Below are positions 13,700-22,632 of a DNA stretch of 38,204 nucleotides, piece after piece. The translations under genes and the position numbers were made by a program. Within the stretch, counting starts at the first letter, position 1. Each line of letters begins with the position of its first letter. The notes under the pieces are model-generated. The model ran no database searches. It was not told the DNA's origin and saw nothing but the letters and a program-made list of their open reading frames with translations. Source of the stretch: a virus; IMG/VR virus record IMGVR_UViG_3300034106_001695, positions 1 to 38,204 of that record; one strand, 5' to 3'.

Positions 13700-15699
13700 A
13701 AATTAAATTCCTTATCGACAATCTCGACCGAGGCCAGCCGCTTAACCCTGAGGACTTCGGCATTAACATTACCACAGACGATAACATCGGAGCCCGCATT
13801 GTTTCGTTCGATAATGAGTTAACCTTTGGCGGTGATGTATTCACTTATCTATACACTAAGCTCGAGACATCAGGTTACTGCGAGCTTGTGCGCGTGACCG
13901 TGCAATACCTTTGCAGCTCGGGTACCTGGGAGAAGTTGGTCGATGGCTACATCATTGTAACCGAATCGAACTTTCTGCTTGATAGGTGTCAAGTAAAGAC
14001 TAAGTTATACGATGAAACCTTCAGCACTAAGATTAACAACAACAAAAGCATCCCATTCTCGCTGTCCTTATCCACATCAAAGAACGGCACACCCATAACG
14101 CCGCCAGTGATGCGGAGACTTGATATATTCAACCCGGCCACCGGAACCTATGAAGCGCAGTTTGCATTTGGATATGCGCTGTACGATGTGTTCCAGCATT
14201 TGATTAATTGCATGAGTGATGGATTAATTGACTTTGCTTCAAACTTTTTCTCATACTTTTATCCTGATTCTAGCTTACCAGTATACACGCAGGGCAATGT
14301 CCTAAGACAGCGACAGCCATTCGAGATGACTGCGACATTCGAGAAACTATATCTCGCAATGAAGCAAAAGCTAAACCTCGGCATCGGCTTCGAGAAGCAA
14401 GCGAATGGCAGACCATTGCTACGCATCGAGCCGATTGCATACTTCCAGCAATCAGGCGCATCGGCTAACCTTTACGATCAGCCGGACATCGAGATGAAGT
14501 TCGACACCACACGGCTGTATGCGGCTGTTGAATTCGGATCTGACCCATTCCTCGAACAGGCTGAGTGCGATGGTGGCAATACTGCCTGCACGTTTGTGCA
14601 AACGCCATTCAGAGGATTCAGGATTGAAACCTTTGGATTCATTGGCGAATGCAATACATCGAACGTGCTTAATGTTAAGAGCGGCGATATCATATTCGAT
14701 GCGAATGTTATTGAAGATGTTATTCGCTTTGCATCGCCGAGCTATGACCTAAACAACTTCATCATTCAGTCGAGTTATAGTGCATTCTACACGCCGAACG
14801 GATTTATCGCTATCCAATTTGACCCTTATACAATAGGGCAAACCGTATACAACGGATTGTACACGAACATCAATGTCTCAGCTAATTGGTTGAGCGGTTA
14901 CCCTAATAGTCTATTCAGTTTCTTGAATGCACCATTCACGCCATCACAAGCTGAGTGCGAGGTAAGAATAGGCTCATCGCCTTTCCCTGTATTCGATGCG
15001 AACGATAACTCCGTTCAAAGTTATTTTGGATTTAACGGAGTTTATATTCCGTTTTCCAATCAGTTCAATGACCCGAACAATCTTTACTCAGGCGATTCTT
15101 ATGTATGCCCTTATGCGGGCGTTTACACAATAGTGCTGCAATTGATTAGAGATACAGGACTCGACCCAACTGTCGGCAATGTCGTAAACTTTTGCTCAAT
15201 CGTTCGCCGCGATGCTAACGATATATTCATTGCTGAGGTTCCATCATTCCCACCTCTTACGCAAACATATCCATCATTCTCGTTGGTAACTGTTACCACT
15301 ACATTCGTCTGCAATCAGGGCGATAAGATAAGCGCAAACTTCTACGCGCAAGTGCAGAACGGCACGAACATACCGATAAGGATTGCGAATACAACTGGAG
15401 GCGGTGGCCCTGTTAGCTTTATGGACATCACAGCCGTTCCATTAAACGCGAACAACCCAGACCAAGACCTCGACCCAGTTAACATCGACGATGTGCAAGC
15501 CTACCTCTACAAGTTCAAGCGCCCGCTATCGATGGCAGAGATTAACGCCATCACATCGGAGACATCCAAGCCGATACAACTGGGGCGCAGGGATGACAGC
15601 CTTGCCGTGATTGACACCTACATAAAAAACATTCAGATTGAGTCAGTGATGCGCAAGGCCGCGCAATTCGAACTACGTTCAAACAAACTACTTCCATGA
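13690..15699 (+). CDS. Tail tip/baseplate protein with a C1q-like insert
   Basis: A 669-residue beta-rich protein following the tape measure, the place of distal tail or baseplate proteins. Residues 1-270 and 600-669 look like the conserved frame of a tail protein (L-V-D-G-Y-I-I-V-T-E at about 85; P-L-S-M-A-E-I-N-A-I near 620). Between about residues 430 and 600 lies a segment with G-D-S-Y-V-C-P-Y-A-G-V-Y-T-I-V-L-Q-L, T-F-V-C-N-Q-G-D-K-I and G-G-G-P-V-S-F-M-D-I, which resembles a C1q/TNF-like jelly roll. DNA around 14750-15330 is more AT-rich than the ends. Such a domain could bind host glycans. The start overlaps the tape measure stop by 10 nt. Confidence 0.7.
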   Translation: MAVEIKFLIDNLDRGQPLNPEDFGINITTDDNIGARIVSFDNELTFGGDVFTYLYTKLETSGYCELVRVTVQYLCSSGTWEKLVDGYIIVTESNFLLDRCQVKTKLYDETFSTKINNNKSIPFSLSLSTSKNGTPITPPVMRRLDIFNPATGTYEAQFAFGYALYDVFQHLINCMSDGLIDFASNFFSYFYPDSSLPVYTQGNVLRQRQPFEMTATFEKLYLAMKQKLNLGIGFEKQANGRPLLRIEPIAYFQQSGASANLYDQPDIEMKFDTTRLYAAVEFGSDPFLEQAECDGGNTACTFVQTPFRGFRIETFGFIGECNTSNVLNVKSGDIIFDANVIEDVIRFASPSYDLNNFIIQSSYSAFYTPNGFIAIQFDPYTIGQTVYNGLYTNINVSANWLSGYPNSLFSFLNAPFTPSQAECEVRIGSSPFPVFDANDNSVQSYFGFNGVYIPFSNQFNDPNNLYSGDSYVCPYAGVYTIVLQLIRDTGLDPTVGNVVNFCSIVRRDANDIFIAEVPSFPPLTQTYPSFSLVTVTTTFVCNQGDKISANFYAQVQNGTNIPIRIANTTGGGGPVSFMDITAVPLNANNPDQDLDPVNIDDVQAYLYKFKRPLSMAEINAITSETSKPIQLGRRDDSLAVIDTYIKNIQIESVMRKAAQFELRSNKLLP

Positions 15700-17369
15700 G
15701 CTATACATCGATACCCAACCAACCGATAATATTCAATACTCAACTGCCCGAGGTATGCGAGGGATGCGGCTCTGAGTTCGCGCAGCTTGCCGACTTCAAT
15801 GATCAACTGTTCTGGCAGCTCGAAGCAGGGGAGTGCGGTTACTTGCGATTCAATGAGATTGTGGTTGTCAATGATGCGACTGTTGATGGCTTTAACATAA
15901 CCTTTCCCGGCAGCAATGACGATACCGCACTTGTTGCATATACCTTCTTCAAGTTCATCAACTGCCTCGAGTATAAGCTAACAATCACAATCAATACCGG
16001 CTCGGTCGGTACGCTTATCGTTGGCTTTACCAATGGTGATTCGGTGAACATCAGCGCGGTGGGTACGCACACGATTTACCTCAAGGCTCTCGACATCCCT
16101 GCCAACACCAACAGCAACATTCAGGACTTAATCATTGCCACGAATAACACCGTCCAAGAGTTCATCGGAAGCGTTACCATTGATGAACTCCAACCCAATT
16201 GCAACGGCGCGTTATTCGCGGGCATAGTGGATGCTACAACGCTGGCAGTGGTTGATCGGCTCGACCCAGTGCTTACAACGAAGGACCAATACCTCACGGC
16301 GGGCATTGCCTTGGCTGATTACGAACTTGAGCCTGGCTGCTATCGGTTAGCGATTGCGGACTTCTGCACCAACACTTGCGGGCAGTATTACATTTACAAT
16401 CCATACTTCAACGATTGGGGTGGCTGCATCGATTGCCCGCCGCTTGGGTGGGATAACGTGGCTGTTGTGGGCGGCGACACTTGGAACATCGGCGGCGGCG
16501 AAGCACAGATTGACCTGACGGCAATCGGCAATGCCACAAGCCTTGAGTCGATTACTGAGCTTTGCGAGGATACGGATTACTATGTGACTATTGAAGTGGA
16601 TTCGATTGTCAATGCACGGCTACGGCTTCAGGTCGATGGGGTTAACTACGCCACAGCAATAAGCACAGCGGGCACGTATAACTTCACTATAACGGTAACG
16701 CAGAGCGGAGCATTGAGCCTACTCGGTTCGCAGTTTGGTGCTTCGCTCGATGGCGAGATAACGGTTACGCGCATCACGGTGCGAGCTGATAAGAACTGGG
16801 CGAAATATGACAAGTACAGCGACCTGATTCAGATTGGTGACTTCACGGATGAATGCCGATTTTTCAAGATTGAAGGCTGCAATGGTGAGAGCCAATTCGG
16901 GCTCGGCTTCAGCGGAACATCATTCTTGCCAGGCATCCGATTGGAGGGGCGCAGATTCCAACCGCAATACGATACCGATAGCGACCTCTTCAGATACGCA
17001 TCGGGTAGATGGCAGGCGAGCTTTGTCGACCGTAAAAAGAAACTAAGCTACCACTTCGGGCGCTTGCCTGAGTACGTGCTCGACTTCCTCTCGATTGTAT
17101 TCTACTTTGATAACTGCTATGTGAATGGGGAGCTATCCTTCCCAGCCGACAATGAATTCCCGACGATTGAATACGATAATGCCGATGACCTTGGCAGCTT
17201 GACAATCGAGCTGTATAAGAAGCGCGAGAAAGTGCGTAAGACGGTCTGTGTTGGCGTGGATGCTGACTGCCTACCTTCGATATTGGACAACGCAGATGAG
17301 CCGTTTATACTAACGCAGGATAACGAGCGCATCACAACTGAGAACTTCATCAATTTGTATCAGGAATAA
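15696..17369 (+). CDS. Large beta-rich tail/baseplate protein, 557 aa
   Basis: Start in ATGA overlap with the previous gene. Beta-rich throughout with Cys pairs (C-E-G-C-G, C-T-N-T-C, C-I-D-C). Two segments, about residues 60-170 and 255-365, have the strand pattern of carbohydrate-binding jelly rolls (Y-K-L-T-I-T-I, T-I-Y-L-K-A near 115-125; Y-Y-V-T-I-E-V, Y-N-F-T-I-T-V-T-Q-S-G later). The last 180 residues (Y-D-T-D-S-D-L-F-R-Y..., V-D-R-K-K-K-L-S-Y-H-F-G) look like a structural anchor. A baseplate protein that contacts cell-surface sugars is a fair inference. No enzyme motif is visible. Confidence 0.65.
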   Translation: MSYTSIPNQPIIFNTQLPEVCEGCGSEFAQLADFNDQLFWQLEAGECGYLRFNEIVVVNDATVDGFNITFPGSNDDTALVAYTFFKFINCLEYKLTITINTGSVGTLIVGFTNGDSVNISAVGTHTIYLKALDIPANTNSNIQDLIIATNNTVQEFIGSVTIDELQPNCNGALFAGIVDATTLAVVDRLDPVLTTKDQYLTAGIALADYELEPGCYRLAIADFCTNTCGQYYIYNPYFNDWGGCIDCPPLGWDNVAVVGGDTWNIGGGEAQIDLTAIGNATSLESITELCEDTDYYVTIEVDSIVNARLRLQVDGVNYATAISTAGTYNFTITVTQSGALSLLGSQFGASLDGEITVTRITVRADKNWAKYDKYSDLIQIGDFTDECRFFKIEGCNGESQFGLGFSGTSFLPGIRLEGRRFQPQYDTDSDLFRYASGRWQASFVDRKKKLSYHFGRLPEYVLDFLSIVFYFDNCYVNGELSFPADNEFPTIEYDNADDLGSLTIELYKKREKVRKTVCVGVDADCLPSILDNADEPFILTQDNERITTENFINLYQE

Positions 17370-17382
17370 ATTCGTATATTTG
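17354..17382 (+). promoter_or_regulatory. Bacteroidota-type promoter of the major tail protein gene
   Basis: TTTG at 17354-17357 and TATATTTG at 17375-17382, 17 nt apart, just before a short leader. The -7 box is a perfect TAnnTTTG. It allows separate high expression of the tail tube gene. Confidence 0.78.
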
Positions 17383-17454
17383 CACTACATCATAGGAACG
17401 TAGGGGTTATGCCGTCCTATTCAACAGGCTGACAATAATTAAATCTCTACTACT
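17383..17454 (+). promoter_or_regulatory. Structured leader of the major tail protein mRNA
   Basis: A 72-nt leader. It starts with CACTACATCATAG (17383-17395), the exact reverse complement of 23831-23843 in the major capsid leader. A hairpin can form from ATAGGAACG (17392-17400) with CGTCCTAT (17413-17420) with one bulge. No Shine-Dalgarno is evident; bases before ATG 17455 are A/T/C-rich. Confidence 0.6.
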
Positions 17455-17994
17455 ATGGCTTGTGTAAGCTACTGCGACTCTTCGCTACTTGACCACAACT
17501 TAGTAAACTGCAATGAATACAAGCTCGGCGGCGTGTCTGCTATCCTTGTGGGTGCATGCGGTACCGAATTGGTTAACCCTTCAGATGAGGTCGAAGTCGA
17601 GGCATTAATAACTGCCGGAACTGCGAAGCTAATTGAGGACATCCGTTTCGCGTTGCCTGCTGGCTCACCAGTGACTGTTGATAGCCCGATCGGCTGCGGT
17701 ACTCCAATTCGTATCAACGAAGACCGTACTGCAACCTTGTACGATGCAAACGTTACCGATGAAAACAATACTTTCTGGAATGATGTTAACAATCGCCGCA
17801 TCGCATGGGTGCTCGCATTCATGTGCGACAGCGGTAAAGTGATTTACATCAATCCTCCGGTTGGTATTACCACATCGGCGAACTTCATCCTACCTGAGCA
17901 GAACAATGAATTGCAGCGCTACGAAGTTACGTTCTCATGGCGCGATAAGAATATCCCAGCACAATACGATGCCCCTGCTGGCATCTTTGGATAA
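17455..17994 (+). CDS. Major tail (tube) protein
   Basis: A 179-residue protein with its own promoter and a structured leader, as expected of a high-copy virion protein. Cys pairs near the start, a beta-rich middle and the end Y-E-V-T-F-S-W-R-D-K-N-I-P-A-Q-Y-D-A-P-A-G resemble major tail proteins of Bacteroidota siphophages. Codons look regular and GC-balanced. It lies downstream of, not upstream of, the tape measure, unlike most siphophages. Another high-copy structural role is possible but the tube is the best fit since no other candidate is present. Confidence 0.7.
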   Translation: MACVSYCDSSLLDHNLVNCNEYKLGGVSAILVGACGTELVNPSDEVEVEALITAGTAKLIEDIRFALPAGSPVTVDSPIGCGTPIRINEDRTATLYDANVTDENNTFWNDVNNRRIAWVLAFMCDSGKVIYINPPVGITTSANFILPEQNNELQRYEVTFSWRDKNIPAQYDAPAGIFG

Positions 17995-18914
17995 TGGATA
18001 TTCAAACCACAAATCAAAGCGGCAAGCCTACCTCAAGCGGGGTGGTGCTTGTTGCTTTTGGTAAGCCTCAATACTATTGGGCTGCTTACAACTTAGCGTA
18101 TTCGATTAAGCGATTTAATAAGGATTTGCAGATTGCGCTTATCAGCGATTCTAAGGACAGGGCATTGTATCATTGCCATGACTTGACAAATCAAATCGAT
18201 GTGTATGTTGACCTGCCCGAGCAGCACATATACACGAATAAGAAACTTGACCCCGGCAAGGCGAAGGTATTGCTCTTCGATTACTTGCCGTTCCATTACA
18301 ATCTCTACCTCGATGTCGATGCTGTATGCCTGAAGGACTTGCAGCCATTGATTGACCAGCTAATTGCGAACGATGCAAAGTATGCCACGCGAGTTGTGGG
18401 TGAGCATACCATCGACCAAGGCCGCGATTTCAAGGAGATGCAATGGGCATGGGCTGACCAACTATGGCAGCACTTTGGCCTCGCTAAGAGCGACAAGATT
18501 TATGCGATAAATAGCAGCATCCAGTTCATCGAGAAATGTCCAGAAGCCGAAGCTATTTACCGCACAGCTGCCGACCTATACCTCAACAATCCGATGCCGA
18601 TTAACAAGCTACGGATGAAATGGGGTGGCGGGCAACCCGATGAGCTTTACTTCAATGTTTCATTCGGCAAGAATAACTTCAAGCCGTATGAAATTGATGC
18701 CATCTGCTTTCAGATGAATCGTGAGTTCAGCTATGCGCAAATCGAAGAGCGCTTCTACCTGATGAGCTACTATGGCGGCAAAGGATTCACGCCGACCTTT
18801 TACATCGAATGGCTCGACCGAAAGCTCAAAGCATGGATGCAACAGGACGGCATCCAGCACAAATACTTTATTCACCGAATAACCGACCATAAGCATGCAG
18901 ACCCTAAGCGATAA
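17994..18914 (+). CDS. Glycosyltransferase, GT8-like
   Basis: A 306-residue GT-A fold enzyme. Seen: G-V-V-L-V-A-F-G-K-P-Q-Y-Y-W-A-A-Y-N-L near residues 16-34, L-I-S-D at about 49-52, the metal-binding D-V-D (L-Y-L-D-V-D-A-V) at about 103-108, and W-G-G-G-Q-P-D-E-L near 205, which together match glycosyltransferases that use a nucleotide sugar and a divalent metal. The product could add sugar to virion proteins, phage DNA or host surface. It overlaps the tail tube stop (TAATG) and is followed by a methyltransferase, both between tail and portal genes, so virion decoration is an attractive but unproven role. Confidence 0.75.
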   Translation: MDIQTTNQSGKPTSSGVVLVAFGKPQYYWAAYNLAYSIKRFNKDLQIALISDSKDRALYHCHDLTNQIDVYVDLPEQHIYTNKKLDPGKAKVLLFDYLPFHYNLYLDVDAVCLKDLQPLIDQLIANDAKYATRVVGEHTIDQGRDFKEMQWAWADQLWQHFGLAKSDKIYAINSSIQFIEKCPEAEAIYRTAADLYLNNPMPINKLRMKWGGGQPDELYFNVSFGKNNFKPYEIDAICFQMNREFSYAQIEERFYLMSYYGGKGFTPTFYIEWLDRKLKAWMQQDGIQHKYFIHRITDHKHADPKR

Positions 18915-19461
18915 GCCAAAGAGAGGCAGACCTAAGAAGATTGTAACAACTGCGACATTCAACGAAGTGGCACGCCACGGATGGAACAGCGAGCCCGATG
19001 TATGTCAGTTCATTGGCTCACTCATTAAGATGAACATTTCAGCGAACGTGCTCGAGATTGGCGTGTTCGAAGGCGAGACAGCCGTTAAGATGATTGAAGC
19101 CCTGCCATATGGCGGTAAGTACACAGGCATAGACATCAACAACTATTTGAAGCATGACCTCAAATCATTCGGCACTGATGTCGACTTTGTGCTTGGCGAA
19201 TCCATAACATTGCTCAAAGGCTATCCGGCAAATCACTTCGACTTTATCTTTGTCGATGGCGACCATAGCTGGGAGAATATATTGCCCGAGTTCAAAGAGG
19301 TTGAGCGCGTGCTTGCGAAGGATGGCATCGTTGCCTACCATGACACGATTCACATTCCTGATGTAAAGAAGCTGATGGAGTACGCAGCGCATTATAACTA
19401 CAATGTGATTACGTTAAACACATCCGAGGGGCGTGGCCTTTCGCTAATTCAGAAACCATGA
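18895..19461 (+). CDS. Class I SAM-dependent methyltransferase (Methyltransf_24-like)
   Basis: A 188-residue Rossmann-fold methyltransferase. V-L-E-I-G-V-F-E-G-E-T-A at about residues 46-57 is motif I (SAM binding), Y-T-G-I-D-I at 73-78 is motif II, and F-D-F-I-F-V-D-G-D-H-S-W-E at about 113-125 is the acidic motif of the Methyltransf_24/CmcI-type group. The N-terminus has K-R-G-R-P-K-K, similar to an AT-hook. These enzymes often methylate sugars or small molecules, so it may act on the sugar added by the adjacent glycosyltransferase. It overlaps that gene by 20 nt and is coupled to a tiny gene that follows. Confidence 0.8.
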   Translation: MQTLSDKPKRGRPKKIVTTATFNEVARHGWNSEPDVCQFIGSLIKMNISANVLEIGVFEGETAVKMIEALPYGGKYTGIDINNYLKHDLKSFGTDVDFVLGESITLLKGYPANHFDFIFVDGDHSWENILPEFKEVERVLAKDGIVAYHDTIHIPDVKKLMEYAAHYNYNVITLNTSEGRGLSLIQKP

Positions 19462-19538
19462 AAGCACTTACCTTTTGCCGCTCTAAGTCATGCGGCTCGC
19501 ACATCATAAACCAACCAAGTACTAAAGCAACTGCGTAA
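19458..19538 (+). CDS. Tiny Cys-containing ORF, 26 aa, between methyltransferase and portal
   Basis: ATG 19458 overlaps the previous stop (ATGA) and TAA 19536-19538 overlaps the portal start (TAATG). The product contains F-C-R-S-K-S-C-G-S-H and has no hydrophobic segment. The perfect fit between two stop-start overlaps suggests it is translated, at least to carry ribosomes to the portal start. No family recognised. Confidence 0.5.
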   Translation: MKALTFCRSKSCGSHIINQPSTKATA

Positions 19539-21445
19539 TGGCACTAAGCATAGAGGACATTGATAAGATTGTGAATAGGTTTGCAATGCTGCATAAGGGC
19601 TGGGAAGCCGCAGCAATGAAGACACCTATCAATCCAATCACTAAGCAGCGCACAGGCGTGAGTCAATATCCTGAGTATTGGCCGGGGTATAACTATGCCG
19701 CTAAGATGTATGACAGCATCTTGCCGCATACCCGGCCTGATATTTACCCAGCACATCTACTCAGCGTTCGCGCACCTAACCAAACCGATGCACAGGCTGA
19801 GTACATCCGAGCGAACTATAAGCCAACAACGCTGAGTGTGTTCGAGGACTTCAAAGCCACGATAAGCCGTGCGTTCGCGGACCAGAACTGGAGCATCCGA
19901 TACAGCCCCGAGCTTGAGCCAATCTTTGGCGAGGATACGTTCCAGCGTTATGTCAACCAAGAGATTGAACGCTTCGGCTCTTTGGAAGCATTCGTTAAGA
20001 CGATGCTCCCAACGCTGAAGCTAATCGACCCGAATGGCATTATCGCAATCGAGCCGAATGATGTAGACACATACGAGAATGAGGACGGCGAAGAGATAAT
20101 CAGCAACGAGCTAATTAATCCGATGCCTGAATACTACTCATGCAAAAGCATCGTAGGGCAAAAGTACGGCGAGTATTACATGGTCATAACCGATGACTAT
20201 TCAAAGGTGCGCAATGGAAGCAAGGAAGAGAAGAGCGGCATCGTGTTGGAGATTTATGACACGATGAATATTTGGAAGGTTTACCAAATTGGTAAGAAGT
20301 CGGACTACACATTCAGCGAACCCGAGCTCTACTATTCGCACAACCTCGGATATGTGCCAGCGCAAAAGCTGCAAGGGATGCCTCAGCTTATCGGTGGGGA
20401 GATAAACTTCCAGTCTCCATTCATCACAGCCGTGCCATTGCTCGACCAGGTTATTCTCGATGAGTCATACTTGCAAATCAGCAAAGCCACAAGTGCATTC
20501 CCTTTCATGGTTGCTCTGGGTGAGATTTGCGAGTTCACTGATCGCGAAGGTAACAAGTGTCAGGATGGTCAAATCTTCGACCCCATCAATGGCGGTTACC
20601 GTACTTGCTCGAGCTGTAATGGCTCGGGCGTGAAGAGCCGATTCAGCCCAACTGGGATGCTATTAATCAAGCCTAAGACAGCATTGAGCGAAGGCGACAG
20701 CGCACTCAGCGGAGAGTATCTTAAGTTCGTGAGCCCACCGATGGACACGCTGAACTTCCTACGCACAGAGATTGAGCAGCAAATGGCAAAGGCTCGCAGG
20801 ATATTGCACTTGCCAAGTTCAGACGAAACCGGAACCATCGGCGAGGCATCGACAGCCACAGGCTCATTGAATAAGCTACGTGCGCTCTATGCTTTCATTA
20901 AGCCTATTTCAGACCAGCTATTCAACCTTTACGAGTTTTGCTTGGTGACGATGGGGCGGATGCGTTACGGCGAAAACTTTGGCGGTGTCAATCTTGTGTA
21001 CCCGACCAGCTTCGACATTAGCACCCCGAGCGATTACTTAGCTGTAATCAGCGAAGGAGTTAAGGCAGGCGTACCGCCATCGATTACGTTCAGCAATGTG
21101 TACAACTACATCAAGGCAATTCACTACACCGATGAAGAGACGAGCGCGGTATATGACCTTATCCTCAACGCTGATGAATTACTACTCATGAGCTCGGCCG
21201 ATATTGCCCTGCGCGTTGCTAATGGCACCATCGAGAAGTACCAAGATGTAATCCATCACAGTGCGCCTCAGCTAATCATGGAGCTTATTCGCAATCACAT
21301 CCCGACCGAGGGTGCTCAGCGCTTCATCGACCTACCGATGGCCGAACAGATTGCAGCACTTAACCGCTTAGCATCGGATAGGATTGCCGTACAGCTCGAC
21401 CCGATTCAACAGGCGCAACAGGAACTATTGAATGGCATCATTTGA
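19538..21445 (+). CDS. Portal protein
   Basis: A 635-residue protein in the usual place before the Mu gpF-like head protein, of the length and layout of portal proteins in Bacteroidota phages. An N-terminal helical wing, a central beta region (Y-M-V-I-T-D-D-Y, I-W-K-V-Y-Q-I-G) and long C-terminal helices with E-I-E-Q-Q-M-A-K-A-R-R-I-L and T-A-T-G-S-L-N-K-L fit the ring-forming portal fold. A Cys cluster about residues 330-365 (C-E-F..., C-Q-D-G, C-S-S-C-N-G-S-G) could bind zinc and looks inserted. It forms the dodecameric DNA gate and binds the terminase. The end overlaps the next gene by 14 nt. Confidence 0.82.
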   Translation: MALSIEDIDKIVNRFAMLHKGWEAAAMKTPINPITKQRTGVSQYPEYWPGYNYAAKMYDSILPHTRPDIYPAHLLSVRAPNQTDAQAEYIRANYKPTTLSVFEDFKATISRAFADQNWSIRYSPELEPIFGEDTFQRYVNQEIERFGSLEAFVKTMLPTLKLIDPNGIIAIEPNDVDTYENEDGEEIISNELINPMPEYYSCKSIVGQKYGEYYMVITDDYSKVRNGSKEEKSGIVLEIYDTMNIWKVYQIGKKSDYTFSEPELYYSHNLGYVPAQKLQGMPQLIGGEINFQSPFITAVPLLDQVILDESYLQISKATSAFPFMVALGEICEFTDREGNKCQDGQIFDPINGGYRTCSSCNGSGVKSRFSPTGMLLIKPKTALSEGDSALSGEYLKFVSPPMDTLNFLRTEIEQQMAKARRILHLPSSDETGTIGEASTATGSLNKLRALYAFIKPISDQLFNLYEFCLVTMGRMRYGENFGGVNLVYPTSFDISTPSDYLAVISEGVKAGVPPSITFSNVYNYIKAIHYTDEETSAVYDLILNADELLLMSSADIALRVANGTIEKYQDVIHHSAPQLIMELIRNHIPTEGAQRFIDLPMAEQIAALNRLASDRIAVQLDPIQQAQQELLNGII

Positions 21446-22343
21446 TTCGTTAGTCCGCGATAAAATTAAGCTCTTCGAGTCGGTGCCGGATAAACTGGCA
21501 ACGGCTGCGATTAAGACACAGGCTGATATATGGCGCAAGATACGCCCGATTCTCGATGACATGGATGTCAGCGCAGCCGGAAACATCGAGCAAACCGAAG
21601 GCAACATTAGGCGCATCGGCCTTATTGCTGATGAACTCAAGAAGGTGCTCGCAGGCAGCGAATACAAGGAAGCAGTTCGTGCTTTCCTCGGCTCAATCGA
21701 TGAAGGGGTGCAGCTCACTAACGAGATTGCACGAACCTTTGAAAGCGCATTCGAACCTACCGAAGTGCAAAAGCAATTGCTGCAAATCAGTAAGCAGAAT
21801 GCGATTAATACATTCTTTGGTGCGGGCTTGGATGCACGATTCACGCAGCCCTTCCTCGAGCAACTAACCACGAACATCGCAGCACGCGCACCACTAAGAG
21901 AGGCCGTTGTTGCACTGGAGGGATTGGTCACCGGCACAGAGGCGAATGATGGGCGGCTGCTTGCCAATATCAAGACCACAGCCACCACCGCGCAAGCCGT
22001 TGCAGACCGAAGCTATTCAGCAGCTGTCAATGACGAGCTCGGCATCGAGTGGTTTGAATACCTCGGCGGCGAGATATCTACAACGCGGCCATTCTGCGAG
22101 AATCGCGAGGGTGGCATCTACCATCGCAAGGAGATTGAGGCGTGGGGCGCTGGTAAGAATAGTGCTGGCATCAATGACATTCGTGACGGCACATGGGCTG
22201 GGCGCATTGACGGCACAGATAGTAAGTCGATATTTACACTTGTAGGGGGGTGGAACTGTCGGCACTATCTTGTGCCAGTGCCCGAAAGAAAAGTGCCGGA
22301 CACGGTCAAAGCTCGAGCGAGAGCTGAGGGGTTTATTGATTAA
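21432..22343 (+). CDS. Mu gpF-like head morphogenesis (minor capsid) protein
   Basis: A 303-residue protein. The N-terminal two thirds is helical; the C-terminal part has R-P-F-C-E-N-R-E-G-G-I-Y-H, a W-A-G segment and G-G-W-N-C-R-H-Y-L-V-P-V at the end. The C...G-G-x-N-C-R-H signature is that of the gpF/SPP1 gp7-like minor head family, which joins the portal to the capsid shell in early assembly. It is directly downstream of the portal and upstream of the scaffold, the standard order. Confidence 0.85.
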   Translation: MASFDSLVRDKIKLFESVPDKLATAAIKTQADIWRKIRPILDDMDVSAAGNIEQTEGNIRRIGLIADELKKVLAGSEYKEAVRAFLGSIDEGVQLTNEIARTFESAFEPTEVQKQLLQISKQNAINTFFGAGLDARFTQPFLEQLTTNIAARAPLREAVVALEGLVTGTEANDGRLLANIKTTATTAQAVADRSYSAAVNDELGIEWFEYLGGEISTTRPFCENREGGIYHRKEIEAWGAGKNSAGINDIRDGTWAGRIDGTDSKSIFTLVGGWNCRHYLVPVPERKVPDTVKARARAEGFID

Positions 22344-22361
22344 ATAAATTTTATACCTTTG
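22332..22361 (+). promoter_or_regulatory. Bacteroidota-type promoter before the scaffold region
   Basis: TACCTTTG at 22354-22361 matches TAnnTTTG. TTTA at 22332-22335 is a near match to -33 TTTG with 18 nt between. The next ATG (22366) is only 4 nt after the -7 box, so its mRNA would be leaderless or it may serve mainly the scaffold start at 22490. Confidence 0.6.
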
Positions 22362-22365
22362 CTAT

Positions 22366-22632
22366 ATGAGACACTTGATACTGTCAGATGGCCGCATCAT
22401 TCAAGCATCAGACATGGTGGCCGAGCACCTACTTACTAAGAAGGGCGCAAAGGAATTAATACTGCAACCAATTAAAACCCCTCAAATATATGCCGATCAA
22501 ACCGGAGGAAGCACTGGAGATAGTGAACTTCCTAAACCTAAACGAAGCCGAGAACCTCGAGGAAGCAAAGGAGAAATTCCAGGAGAACTGGGTCAACTCA
22601 AAGGAGCTAAGCGAAAAGCTCGGAAAGATTAA
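22366..22632 (+). CDS. Hypothetical protein, 88 aa, overlapping the scaffold gene
   Basis: Starts M-R-H-L-I-L-S-D-G-R-I-I, then A-E-H-L-L-T-K-K-G-A-K-E-L, a pattern seen in small proteins at this position in other phages. Only the first half or so has that look; the second half (K-R-S-R-E-P-R-G-S-K-G) is basic and low in complexity, and overlaps the scaffold start by 143 nt. The start is just after a promoter, so leaderless initiation would be needed. Its function is unknown. Confidence 0.5.
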   Translation: MRHLILSDGRIIQASDMVAEHLLTKKGAKELILQPIKTPQIYADQTGGSTGDSELPKPKRSREPRGSKGEIPGELGQLKGAKRKARKD

